Source: Oryzias latipes (Eukaryota > Chordata > Actinopteri > Beloniformes > Adrianichthyidae). From it: a DNA stretch of 64,000 nucleotides. A program made the translations under genes and the position numbers. Positions within the stretch are counted from its first letter, which is position 1, and each line of letters begins with the position of its first letter. The stretch is taken from assembly GCF_002234675.1 (NCBI RefSeq), contig NC_019859.2, positions 30,727,434-30,791,433 of the forward strand. The letters are read 5' to 3'. Shown piece by piece: positions 1 through 15,231 of the stretch. The notes below the pieces were generated by a model. That model made no database searches. It was not told where the DNA came from and saw only the letters and a list, made by a program, of their open reading frames with translations.

Positions 1-147
1 AACCCTCAAACGAACCCATAAAATCTATGTAATTGGGCTAAAAACTGCCAGCACACTAAAACAAATGTCCTTTCTCTTTGATTCCTTATTTTAAAACATT
101 TCTTTTGCGAAAACAAAAATACCTTCATTTCAGTGTCTTTAGGAGTT

Positions 148-325
148 TTTCCTTACCTCTAAGGGCAAGGATACCAGTATAGTTTAGTCAGTTTGTTAGT
201 TCATTTCAGTATTTTCCTAGTGAACTCTTTGTATTCGTGATCCCTTTGAGTTCATGTTTTACTTCGAAGCCCATCAAGACGACTGTTGTTGTGATTTTGG
301 GCTATACAAATAAAATTGAATTGAG
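148..325 (+). repeat. LINE (L2/Maui-like) 3' tail fragment
   Basis: This stretch matches, base for base over most of its length, the tail of the longer LINE end at about 16185-16668: the same block from 'ctaagggcaaggat' through 'gctatacaaataaaattgaa'. The (GAATT)n-type tail is typical of teleost L2-clade LINEs. Only the last 180 bases or so are present. The rest of 1-1321 is AT-rich and shows no convincing exon. The next exon of bmerb1 must lie left of the window. Confidence 0.6.
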
Positions 326-1321
326 AAGTTTGAAAAGTGCTTTTGTTCCTAAATACGTGTTTAGTTTGCTGATGATGCGTTTTCCGACAGAAGGATCCTT
401 GGGAGTGACTTCAATGGCTTCAGGGGGAACCTTTACGATAGTCTACAAAGCATCAGAGCCCCTCCCTTAACCCTAGAGCCCTATTGCCGGGTGATTTTCA
501 CCCGACCAAAACTATTTACATGAATTTCAACATGTCGCGTGTCGAGGAGTCTGTGCCTTCACCAGGGAAGTCTCACATGTCCCATGAATGGGTGGACCAA
601 AGATCAAGTTTCTAGTATCATTTTTTTGTATATTTTAGGATTTCTCGCAAATTCCTAATTTTTCAGTAATTTTTGAGCATGTTTTTAGGAACTTCCCACT
701 TTTTTCTTTGTTATACATACCACAGGTGAAAATAAAAGAAAATCACTCTAATTGTCATGTTTTCATCTATTTTTTTAAAGACAAGTACTTTTTGTTGCGT
801 ATATTATATGGGGTAAAAATTACCTGGCAAAAGTGATGTCGTACTTTTTATAGCGAAAGTGTTAACTACATACATTTTATGTGTTTTCCACGTATGAAGT
901 TTCGGTATTTTGTGATTCATGCCTGATATTCGTCACTCATAAGTGTTTCTTGCGTCCGTCATGTCCATCAAGGGTTTCGGCCGATGGGTCTTTAGGTGAA
1001 ATTGGTGTTGAGTTCTTCGAAAATTTTTGGTTGGTTAAGAATTACTCAGCTATGTTGATTGTGTGCAATTATTATGTATGCAAGTGTGCATGATTTTTGC
1101 AATGCATGCACATATTTGTGGCTTTTCAGACTTTTCACAGATGTACCACAGACGAATAACTTTTATATTAGGTATGCGCCCCACATATCACGTTACAATT
1201 ATGTAATTGATGCATGCATCACTAATGAATTGCATATAAACAGCACAATAATCATGCACGGTTCACGTTCTACGCTGTGGGACGTGGCCTTGAGATGTGG
1301 CTGAGCGCACAGTGGCTGTAC

Positions 1322-5288
<3,967 letters not shown>

Positions 5289-8137
5289 GTTGCGCGAGCG
5301 CACACCGGGGAGTCGAACCTGCACGAACCCGAACCGTTTCCTGCGTCCGCCCCTCCGGATTACGCGCTTTCACCCTGAGAGGAGCGAGGGGATCCGCTGA
5401 GCATCTTTGCACGAGCTTCCAGACCTGAAGGATGGAGAAGATGCACGGAGCATGCGCAAAGCGCACATCCATGGGAGGACCAGGAGACGTCCAGAGATGA
5501 AAGTAAAGGAAAAGCCACGCAGTAAACGCAATACAGAGGACGGATGTCCTGGTTTTACTGTTAATTATCCTGTTGATGCGTTTTTGTAATCGTTTCCCCT
5601 TGCATTAGAAATACATTTTTGCACATATTTGTGACAGAATCACAAACGAAACTGTTCTATTAATAGAAATGTAATAGTCTAGAGACAACAGAAAAAACGG
5701 GACAGGAGAGTATCCAAAAACTCCACCTCAGCTCGATGAGCTACTACAAACTTTTATTACTGAGGCAGATATTTAAAAATATATACATTATTAAAAGTAT
5801 TACTAGACCGAGTGTAAAAAGGTAAAGAGGAAAAACAAAAATACATTTGGAGCACCATTTGAAGTTGTCTGATTTATATTTTAAAACTCGTGAAATCAGG
5901 CGTACATTAAAAAAAGGTGCATATTCTGGCATTTTCGGGCATTCAAAAATGTTTCAAATGAATTTATTAGAGACTGGTGTGCAGAATCAGAGACATGAGA
6001 ATGAAAGGATTTTATTGCTCATCTCCAGAATAAAGACAACAAACAGATGGTGGGTCTATGCACTCCACTGGATTCTCATCATATACTCAGGGGGAAAAAA
6101 TATGATGCTGTAAAACTCCCTTCAGGAGTATGATTTTTACAAATAGTTGCTAAAAAAAAGGCTCAACTTCAGGAAAAATGTAAATAAAAACAAATGGTTT
6201 CGATCATATCATCAAATGGTTCAGTTCATCACCTTTGCTCATTTTGAGTTTACTGGCAGCAACATATCTTAGAAAAGTTCATTCGGTGATGCATGTCCCC
6301 ATAACTAACACTAATATCTCTTTAGTTATCAGAACGGAACCAGCCCCCCCCTGATCTTACAGACATTTTTTTCTTACCTGCAGCGGAGAACAAGCAGGTA
6401 AGTGCGTCTCCTCTTTATCCTCAGGACATGGAGTCCACGAAATCCCTTTTTTTGTTTGTCTCTGTTGCTTTTTAACAAGCTCTGGGTCAGGGAAGACGGT
6501 TATCTCTTTTACATCACAGGCAGAACTTTAAGCTGAATTTCTGAGCAGTGATTTCAAAATTCGTAGCGTTACATAATCTCTTTTCGGTGCAGAACTGTTT
6601 GAGGACATCTCGAGCATCCAGGAGGGTTTTAGTCCTCTGAAGACCTGTTGTTAGAGAGAGGAGTTCACATTTTATCTCTCCTGAACCAACATTTTCTGCC
6701 CCATCCAAACTTTTCATGACTACAGCTGCCTTCAGAATATTTTGAATAAAGTCATAACTATGTCTGATGCATCTTTATGGGACAAGCGGGAAATTGCATG
6801 TTGTTTTCTGCTGCCGATAGATGTAAATGACGGTCAGTTGATGTTTTTATTGATTTCCTGCCCTCACACATTTACTGTCGTTTCCTTGTTTTCTATTCTT
6901 CACATCAGTGCTTTGCATCCATCCTCTCTTCCTGCCCTGCATGTCTGTCTTTGCAGCACCTAAAAAGGGCAGCTATTCTGTGCATAACAGTCCTGCAGTC
7001 TCCATGATAAAAATCTAAAAATATAACTTTAATTGTCAAAAGAAAGAAGCTCTCTCTTTTGGTTGTTATAACCCTTTAACAAAACTACCAAGAAAAAAAA
7101 ATAAATGAAAAAAAGTTCTTTTCTCTATTTCTTTGTTGCCTGGAGTGAGTCATACAATGGTTTTTGTAAAGGTTTTATTAGAATGTTTGGTTGAATATTT
7201 ACTAAAAAGGGACAGTAGGGGTGTAACTATTTATATTCCTTCAATCCAACCAGATCGATCAGTCTGAGACAAGTTGTGAATAAAATTGACCTGTGCCATT
7301 ATAAAATGGATTCAGTACCCGCAATGTTCAGGACCCAGGTATTTATCTCTGAGTCACACTAGTTACATTTTGGGCCAAAGATGTCCAGGATCGATTTTAG
7401 GTCAGTCAGATCAAATGGGACTCTTTAAAATGATCCAATATCAACTATGAAATATAATCTCAACCACAAATGATGACATGAATTGAACCTAAGGGACAGA
7501 GTTTCTGTTTTTCTCACATCCTCACCTCGACTTTCACTTTTCAAACCTCACATTTGCTCTTTGATGTTCCTGCGTGTTTCTGTCCTTCACTTTTTTCAAT
7601 CTTCTCATGATCATCATCAACAAGCTTCTCTCAAATAAATATAAGGAATGGCTTTCCTTTTGACTATTATCATTATTTTCTGCTTTTTATGGTGTTGTGT
7701 TGGACTGCTGTAATTTTAAAACCTATGCATGACCCCAGTGTGGATCTTCTGTGTGATTCATGTCTGGAATCCTCTCAGTGTTTCTGAAAGTTAAACATCA
7801 AAAGTTCTGCGTCCGATTTTTGTATTTAACCTTTGTATACCAGATAAGCTATTAAGAACATGTTCTTATTTACGACAACGACATGGAAAGTGGAGAAAAA
7901 GTTTGGTTAGGCCTCTTGGTGATCTTTTCCGTCTATTGTTTTGTGCTCATCTCTCCGTCCTGAAGTGTCTGCCCTCTTGCACTTGGTGATGTCAGAAGTC
8001 TGAACTCTGTCTCCCCCTCTGGTCACCGGCGTGAGCAGTCCCCAGAATTCTAACCACACTACAGCTCCCAGCATCCCCAGTGCACACTTCCTGGATGCGG
8101 CACACCTGATGCTATACATTCATGAACCACAGCACAC
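5289..8137. other. Intergenic stretch, no gene seen
   Basis: Upstream of bmerb1 and beyond the likely 3' end of mpv17l there are only short ORFs without recognisable content. A partial AGGGGTGTAAT-family element lies at 7216-7510. Nothing else could be supported. Confidence 0.6.
7216..7510 (+). mobile_element. Truncated hAT-like nonautonomous element (AGGGGTGTAAT family)
   Basis: It begins TAGGGGTGTAACTATTTATA and shares long stretches with the copies at 15791-17134 and about 41477-41930, including blocks such as 'gagtcacactagtt' and 'tcagtcaga'. The right terminus is degraded. It has no coding capacity. Confidence 0.55.
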
Positions 8138-8141
8138 TTAA

Positions 8142-8346
8142 CCCTTGTGCTATCTTAGATGATCCCACCCTTACATTGACATGTTCTCCCTACCATGATA
8201 AAGGTGGAAAAAGGTGGAAAGATTTCATGTAATCCATGGACACCAGTGAAGGTCACAAATCATTGGAGAAAAAAGATTCAGAGCACTGTCTAGTGGGTCT
8301 AGATGACCCAACTCCCAACGTTAAAGTGCCTAGGATAGCACAAGGG
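8142..8346 (+). mobile_element. piggyBac-like MITE, copy 1
   Basis: The ends are CCCTTGTGCTATC and its inverted complement, and the element is flanked on both sides by TTAA (8138-8141 and 8347-8350). TTAA target duplications and CCC-starting inverted ends are diagnostic of the piggyBac superfamily. At 205 bp it has no coding capacity. Two further copies lie at 12558-12802 (opposite orientation) and 31148-31361. Confidence 0.75.
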
Positions 8347-8749
8347 TTAAGCACTTCACTGTGCAGTGCAAAGTATTCCTTGTGCCACTTTAGCTTCTTT
8401 ACCGAGCGTTATATTTGGACCTGGTCTTCTGACCCTGACTCTGTTTGCCTGCCCCAACCCTCGCTTGGATTTTGACCGCTCTGTCCCTCCTCTAATGATC
8501 TCATGCCTGCTATTGATCGCTGCCTGCCTGACTCTGATTTAGCTTTGTGGACTTTTAGCTGAGCTGCATTTGGATCCAGCCACCTGCTTGTTCCTGCGAC
8601 AGGTGAACTCTGCTCTTCCGGTTTGACAGCTCCAACCTGAATTCACTCTACCTGATGGTTTTTCACAGATCAAAAGCGTAAGACGTGTGCATTTGTGTTG
8701 ACTTCAGTAGTTTCTCAATAAAAAAAAAATAAAAAAACAGGCATTTCAA

Positions 8750-10170
8750 CAGAGAACTTTATTTTATTCTAGATTCCATCTGCAATAGTGAAAAAAGTAC
8801 CAGGAAACGCCAAAAGCAGCGTCACACTCTCTTTGTGAGATCCAAACGTTTATTAGACATGCTTAGTGTTAAAAGCACAAAGAGTTTAGTCACTGATGAG
8901 ACAAAATGATCCATGAATGTTTTCACAGATCCTTCAGTTCCAGTGTAAGTCACCAGCTTTCATTGACAAACTCTCAGCCTCACATCACGGACACTTCAAA
9001 TCCAGTTTAGGTATGAAAAGATTTATAGTTTATACTGTTTTAAGAACACCAACACACTGTCATCTGATCCATAAATATACAAGCCTTCTGAGGCATTTTA
9101 AATATTATAAAGCAGCGTGAACTCCTCCTGTCCTCAAGAGCTACCTGTACCAGAAACCCGATGAGCAGACAAACTGAGGACCAACGGTGCAAAGTGCTCA
9201 ACCGCTGCAGCCGCTCTCAAACCGCCTTTGACTGTATATGAGAAGTGGACTGAGTGACGCCACACCTTGTGATCCAAACAGGAAGTACCTTCTAACTCCA
9301 AGAAGCAGAAATCCCACAGACTTCTATTGAGAAACAAGCAGCTGTTACTCGATCATTCTGATGCCTTTATCTAAACCCAAAAAAAATTTTTCGTGGTGCT
9401 TTTTTCTTTTCTTTATTGCAACTTATTCAAGTTACAAACTGACCAATCAGATGCCCCAGTAGAAGCATGTGGTGCCTGGTGGCCCCCACCTCCAACGTAT
9501 GAGTGACAGATTTAGTGGAAAGGGTGTGAACACCAAACAAGCTCACTCCTGATTGGCGACAGTAGCTGCCATATAAATGGTGAGTCAGACTACTCAGACC
9601 AATCACTGTCGACTGGCTCCAACATGGCGACGTCCGTATTGTGGAATAATGGCGACTGAATTGAATTTGTTTCGCTGGAGCCAGAAGTAAGGCATTTTCT
9701 AAGGGTGACGTCACAGCTGCTCAGTCCAGTTCTCTCTTATGCAGTCAATGGATGGAGCCAAAGGGCCATCGAAGCGCTCACATCTACGCAAACTTTCTGA
9801 AGTTAAACGCCAGAGATTAGCTTCCCGTCATGGGCTTCTTAAGCCCATGAGAAACATCAGTCCTCACAACCAGCTGCAGATGTCTCTATAGATCATTCCA
9901 GGATTTCCAGGAATCTTCAGCTGATCACAAATGACAATCTGGTCAGGAAAAATCATGATAAATCATGATTTAGCACCTGTCTTTGATCTTTTTTCATAAA
10001 CAGTTTGGCTCCAATATGTTTGTTCAGCAGCAGGAAGAAGATGCATCTTTACAATCAGACTTCTGTCGCAGATTACATCGGATAAACTTCTTGGCCAGTC
10101 AGGACCGGTCCAAACCCCTTGCCCAGCCACCTATGTCCAGTTTCAACGCTCAGGGAAAACATTGGCTGTG
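8750..10170 (-). other. Probable 3' UTR of mpv17l with inserted MITE
   Basis: Downstream of the mpv17l stop on the minus strand there is no further exon. AATAAA-type signals (TTTATT on plus) occur near 8757 and 8849. A MITE occupies 9228-9748. The true transcript end cannot be fixed from sequence alone. Confidence 0.35.
9228..9748. mobile_element. MITE with GACTGTATA-type inverted ends
   Basis: The left end (TTGACTGTATATGAGAAGTG) and right end (reverse complement TTGACTGCATAAGAGAGAAC) form an imperfect terminal inverted repeat followed by TGGACTGAG on both sides. It is about 520 bp long with no ORF of interest. The superfamily is not assigned. Confidence 0.6.
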
Positions 10171-12205
10171 CTACGGTTTGGGTTCGGACGCGGCAGCTGC
10201 CTCGGCTTTGCCTTTGTCGAGTTGCGCCTTGTCTCCTTCGGGCTGGAAGATCCATGCCAGGGCGGCAGCGGCTGTTCCGTCACCGGTCTGACGGGAGAAG
10301 CAGAGGAAGGTGGCCCAAACGAAGGCGCAGCAGCCGGTGAAGGTGGTCCGCATGTACAGAGGCACCAGAGCAAAGTTCAGAAGCTGAAACACACAATTTC
10401 CGATGTCAGTTTTCCCACGGCCAAGATAAGCCAGAACAATGGTGTCACCCAAAGGAAGGCAAGACTCTAAAAGAGTGGACTTTGAGGTTTAGACCTGCAC
10501 AGGTTAATATTTACCTGCATGAACGGCCAGAATGTCAGCCCTGTCTGAAGAGAAAGAAAGCATCATCGTTTCATTCAGATCAGTCACAGATTTAAAACTC
10601 AGAGGTGACTTTACAATAGAAACTGATGAGAGCATCGGTTTGTGAAGGTTAACAGTCCACTTTCCTGTTAGACCACATGACAGCGCTGGGAGATCCAGGA
10701 AGACGCTTCAGCTCTGACTCACCTTATAGGTGTTCAGGAACTTTTCTCTCCAGTCCTCCATGATGTCATCCTTCCCCTCCAAGAAGCTGACGCCTGATTG
10801 ACACAGAAACCAGACCTTTTTAACTGACATTAATGGTTGAATGGTTTAAGCATTTCGTGCTTTAAGCATCAACATCCACGAAAAGAGAATTAAGGCTTTG
10901 ATGTAGAAATGTCTGAACCTTTTTCTGCTTTGAAACGAAACACAATGGTATTGTTACACATTTACAACAACTGTCTCCCACTTTCGATTAACAGATCTCA
11001 AGATTGAACCTTCAACAACAGGAGGTGTAACACAGATTCATCTGGAAAAAAAGAAAAAAAGAAACTCGCTACATAAATGAGCAGATAATTAAATGCTGTT
11101 GGGTTTACGGCGCTGAAGTATAAGAGCCAGGAGGACAAACTCACTGAAGGATGGTGCTGGTAAATACAGGGCACATCCTGTCTCAATGTCAATCCCCTCC
11201 TCTGGTGGAAGCAGGGGTAAACACTGCTGTGACAAACCCTTAACATCCGAGACAAATTGTTGCATAAACTGCAAAAAGGATTTTTAAAAACCTCTTAGAA
11301 ACGGTTGTGAAGCGATTGTCCCAACTGGAGCCAGGTCAGTTCTTTTTAACAGCCCCCGTGGTTCTTCTGGAGGGTCTCCTGGTTCTGGGTTAAATGATGG
11401 TCCGTGGCGATTGTTACCGTAGAAACTAAAAATAACAATCAATTAGACTGGATGGTCGTTTGATTGAATAGGACCATGTTGTCCACCTGAATCGTGTAGG
11501 GGGCGCCACAGCGAACCAGCTTTCACTGATTTACACACTGCAGTTTGGCAGAGATTTTTATGCCGGATGCCCTTCCTGACTCAACCCTGTGTTTTATACA
11601 GGGTGGGACCGGTAGGAGGGGGGGGGGGGGTGTTGTGGCTACTCTAGGCTTCAACAAGAGCAAATGTGCCAGCGCGCAGGAAGGGATGCTTCAGCTGGGC
11701 TGTGGTACAGTGGGCCGGCACTGAGGTTTTGAGTCCAGCTTGGTTCTCTGTATGAAATAATAAAGCCAGGAAAAGGTAGTTCAAGGTCACCCCCCCCCCC
11801 CCCCCCCCCCCAATCACAGTCAGCTGACTCGGTGACCGCTGCTGCTGGAGCGTGGGAGGGACCTGCGGGCTCCACCTGTCCTGACGGGCGCGCGCACGCA
11901 CCTGTGTAAAAGACGCTGGTGGCCAGCGGCGCCGCCGCCGTCTGGTCCAGCAGCACCTTCCTCAGCAGCATCCCGGCGGAGGTCCCCGGAAACCTCCGCT
12001 CCAGAAAGCGCATCCAGAAGAAGTTGAAGTTCCCGTGGAAGGTGAAGGCGACCACGGCCACGTTGCGCGTCTGCTTCCAGTCCACGTCCTGCCCCCGAGA
12101 GAACCACTGGTGGACGAAGTCCCCCCCGGCGAACAGGCAGCCGTACAGAGACACGTTGGTGATCCAGGGGAACCGGCGGACGTGCCTGAGAAACGCCTCC
12201 CCCAT
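10171..12205 (-). CDS. mpv17l: Mpv17-like protein, complete, 4 coding exons
   Basis: Exons are 12205-11902, 10793-10723, 10544-10515 and 10383-10171 (618 nt, 205 residues plus stop). The ATG at 12205 gives MGEAFLRHVRRFPWITNVSL; the in-frame GTG three bases upstream is not needed. The protein matches human MPV17L through its length: four hydrophobic segments of the Mpv17/PMP22 family, the conserved DDIMEDW loop in exon 2, and the family signature TFWPFMQLLNFALVPLYMRT across exons 3 and 4 (around residues 128-147). In mammals MPV17L sits in peroxisomes or the mitochondrial inner membrane and limits reactive oxygen species and mtDNA damage. The Ala/Pro/Lys-rich C-terminus (EAAAASEPKP) differs from the human tail. 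The 30-nt third exon is very small but in phase, with good splice sites. All introns are GT-AG. Intron 1 carries a SINE fragment and long G and C runs. The neighbour order bmerb1-mpv17l-ntan1 is as in human. Confidence 0.95.
11496..11612 (-). repeat. SINE fragment (tail part, no tRNA head)
   Basis: It shares the core 'gccggatgcccttcctgac' and 'gggaccgg' with the full SINE copies at 15918-16121 and 28250-28471. It is degenerate and lacks the tRNA-like head. It lies in mpv17l intron 1 next to a run of G (about 11618-11630). Confidence 0.6.
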
Positions 12206-12400
12206 CACCCCCCCTCACGGAAAAACTCGTAGAATTCCAGCGGTGGGAGGGGTCTCCTCACCCGCTCACCACGCGTGTCCGTCCGACACGCGGACGGACG
12301 ACTCCAGGCAGACGAAGGAGATTTCACGCAGGAAAGGAGCGCTGTCAAACTGAAGGACTCCTACACCCCCGATCCACAGCCTGCGTGCTTTACGTCTGCA

Positions 12401-12466
12401 TACGTCACTCACTTACGCCCTCCTCACTAGAGCAGGCGGAATGGGCGGGGCTTGCTGTATATAAAG
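12401..12466 (+). promoter_or_regulatory. CRE, GC-box and TATA-like cluster upstream of mpv17l
   Basis: A CRE-like TACGTCA (12401-12407), a GC-box GGGCGGGG (12443-12450) and TATATAAAG (12458-12466) stand in the order expected of a plus-strand core promoter. The CRE and GC box could equally serve mpv17l, whose ATG lies about 200 bp to the left on the minus strand. No plus-strand gene was recognised downstream. Confidence 0.4.
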
Positions 12467-12557
12467 ATGAATAGACGCGAGTTTGTGGCCTTCCGGACAG
12501 TAAATCCTTCTTCTGCCCTTTCCTAGCCTCCTCAGACAAGAGCACAAGCCCCTTCCA

Positions 12558-12802
12558 TAAGCAGATGTAAAACCTTTGACCTTTATTTTACTTGTAACCC
12601 TTGTGCTGTCCTAGGCACTTTAACATTGGGAGCTGGGTCATCTAGACCCACTAGACAGTGCGCTAAACCTTTTTTCTTCAATGATTTGTGATCTTCACTG
12701 GTGTCCATGGATTACATGAAATCCTCTCCACCTTTGTCATGGTAGGGAGAACATGTCAATGTCAGGATCGGGTCATCTGGACCCCATAGGATAGCACAAG
12801 GG
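12558..12802 (-). mobile_element. piggyBac-like MITE, copy 2 (inverted)
   Basis: It has the same inverted ends as the copy at 8142-8346 but lies in the opposite orientation. The right flank is TTAA (12803-12806); the left flank is GTAA, a one-base departure from TTAA. It lies between mpv17l and ntan1. Confidence 0.7.
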
Positions 12803-13581
12803 TTAACCACCTCTTTGGAGATGACCTTCTGTCTTTTTTCAACCATCCATCTCCTCTCTGCCTTCTTCTTCTTCATGATGCTTCCCTCTGACCTCACTCT
12901 CCTTCCACCTTTTGACTAAACCTTCTTCTGGCTTTCCGAGCTTCGTCTTCAGGAACTTTATGTGAGCTCTGATGTTCTCCTTCCTGTTGCTGTCCATCCT
13001 CATCAAATTCAAGGAGAGAATCTATGATCTTCTCCTGTCCGTCAGGTGCGTCAACATGACAGCTTCCTCCATCAACACCCCCCCCCCCCCACATGCTCTC
13101 TGTTTCTCTGAACTGTTGTCCAACAGCTACATTTTTCCGTCCAGACTCATCTTCACTTAGATGTCAAATCAGTTTCCAAACTGATGATTGTCCTCTTGAT
13201 ATTGTATGTTGGGACTCTGCAGCAGAAACTGTCCTGCTAGTTTTTAACGTATGCGGTGTCAGTCACGCAGGTTTGTTTGGTTTTAATCCCCGGAGATGCA
13301 GAAACTTTTCTACAACCTTTGTGTCTAATGTAATTATTAAAAATATATAAACCGTACATAGACATTAAATGCAATCAGAAATGTGCACCAACATTCTCTG
13401 TATTACCCAACCTGACAAATTTATTTTGTAAAACTCATGAAGCACAATGTTACATGTGATTTGGGGGGAAATTCTATTCAAATGTTCATAACTCATGTAC
13501 GAGCGACACGGCTACTCAGAACAAACTGTTGTCCATAAACACCTGGAAAAGAAAAACCTGAAACTTTTGTTCCCTGGAACC
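12803..13581. other. Intergenic sequence, nothing recognised
   Basis: Low-complexity CT-rich sequence and a run of C (13079-13090) are present. No exon or repeat family could be supported. Confidence 0.5.
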
Positions 13582-14155
13582 TAAAGTCCCACTCCAATCA
13601 TTTGATCTTTTGTAAAAGCGCCGATAGTGGTCTTTTAATTATGAGTATGACGTATTTGGACAAAATTAATCGTCCTTTTCTAGGACATAGTTTCTGCAGA
13701 GCAGCAGGGGTTCATTAGAAATTCACCTCCGAGTTGTGGGTGGAACTGTTGCCGTTGGAGTAAGCCTGCCTTCACTTCCCAACATCCCTTTCCTCCTGCT
13801 AGCTCCCAGCCCCTCACAACCTCAACCCAACATAAGGGATACAACAAAAACGTCGGCAAATATCGGAGCTAACCAGCCGTGCAGTTTTGAGCCAAATTCC
13901 GGCTCGGACGAGGAAAACAAAGACATTCGTGGACATAGTTGTCTAGTGTGGCTCGTCGATTGTAGTTTCATCAAACTACAACCTATTCCAACAATATTTT
14001 AACGTCTGTTCCTGACTCACAATTTAAATCCAGAAATACTCAGAAATTCAGTTTTAATCTGAATTTTCTTTATAAATGTCCTCCATCATGAGAAAAATGC
14101 TACAAGAGCATGTTAGAAACACCTATAAGAGCATTTTCATTGGAGTGGGTCATTA
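13582..14155 (+). mobile_element. Nonautonomous DNA transposon (CCCACTCCAAT-ended family), copy A
   Basis: The ends TAAAGTCCCACTCCAAT and, inverted, TAATGACCCACTCCAAT form terminal inverted repeats. A second copy with the same internal order lies at 53479-53951, and a third, inverted and partial, at 21352-21500. It carries no transposase ORF. The superfamily is not assigned. Confidence 0.65.
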
Positions 14156-14504
14156 AACAAACCAGATCAGCAAAAGATAAAACCAGTTTGTGCCCCTGAT
14201 TTTATAATATTTCAATTTAAAGCAGTTTAAAATCTTTTCACTTTGAAGTAGACTGCAGGTTTCAAACCAGATACATTTGGCCATTAATATTTATTTATAT
14301 TTAACCACAGTGACATGCTAAAGCTAAACTGACACATTTCAGCATCAAACATCCATTTAAACAACACGACTGATGAAAAACGAAAATGCGCTTTCAAAAT
14401 AAAACTAGATTGCATTCTTTAAAAGACTGCGTTACCAATGAAGTCACTAAATCACAGAAACGAGTGAAGTATAGGCTATTCTCTTCGAACACATTTGTCA
14501 AAGT

Positions 14505-14662
14505 GCCCTTGGGCAAGTCACTGAAGCCCACATTGCTACTGGTGGTTATAGGTCTTTGGCAGCGGGCCGTTTTCAACATGTGTAAATGGATGAATGGGAT
14601 TGTGACTGTAAAGCGCTTTGGGCCTTCCAAGAAGGTAGTAAAGCGTTACATAAGTAAACGCC
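14505..14662 (+). repeat. Short interspersed repeat tail ('cttgggcaagtcact...gtaaagcgctttgggcc')
   Basis: The motifs 'gcccttgggcaagtcactga' and 'gtaaagcgctttgggcc' are hallmarks of a teleost SINE/LINE-derived 3' region. It is a single degenerate copy just beyond the probable ntan1 3' end. The exact family was not determined. Confidence 0.45.
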
Positions 14663-15231
14663 ATTTCAGCTGTTTTTAACAGTTTTGAAACAGAAAAGGC
14701 TGCTGTTCACACCAAGACTGCTTGCCATGAATACCTTTGCTTGAAAATTCTGATGCTGATTTTGGGAAATCTCACTGTTTATTTCTTTTTTTTTTAAATC
14801 CAAGGTAGGACTGTGCAGGACCACGCTTAGCTTTGAGCCCAACATGCCTTGTTCCTCTTAAAGAGTCACTGAATCAAAGGCAAAAGGCTTCAAATATTCA
14901 CATAAATTGCACCAATTCTTCTTCATTTGGAAAAAAAGTGAAGGAGTTTTATGGAGAGAATAAAAAAGCCAAACTGCACAGAAATGTTGACAGCTAAACT
15001 GTAGGGGCTTTTAAAGCGGACAATGTGTAGACTTGAAGCACAGAAGAGTAAAGATGAACTGCTGGAGGTTCTTTTCCCACTGGACCGGTCAGAAGATGCA
15101 GCAGACCCGACACGGGTTCTGCTTGAAGCTTGGTCCTGTTTTAAGACACAATGTTTGGGAACCAGGGAATCATAAAGTGGCTGAGGCAGTCACAGTGAGG
15201 TAAAGACAGTCAGAGTTGGGAGTCAGAGACG

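Noticed and set aside
11651-11901. Extension of the first mpv17l exon leftward through a Gly run
   Set aside because: It is read-through past a clear donor at 11901/11902 into a poly-C tract. The Mpv17 match stops exactly at the donor.
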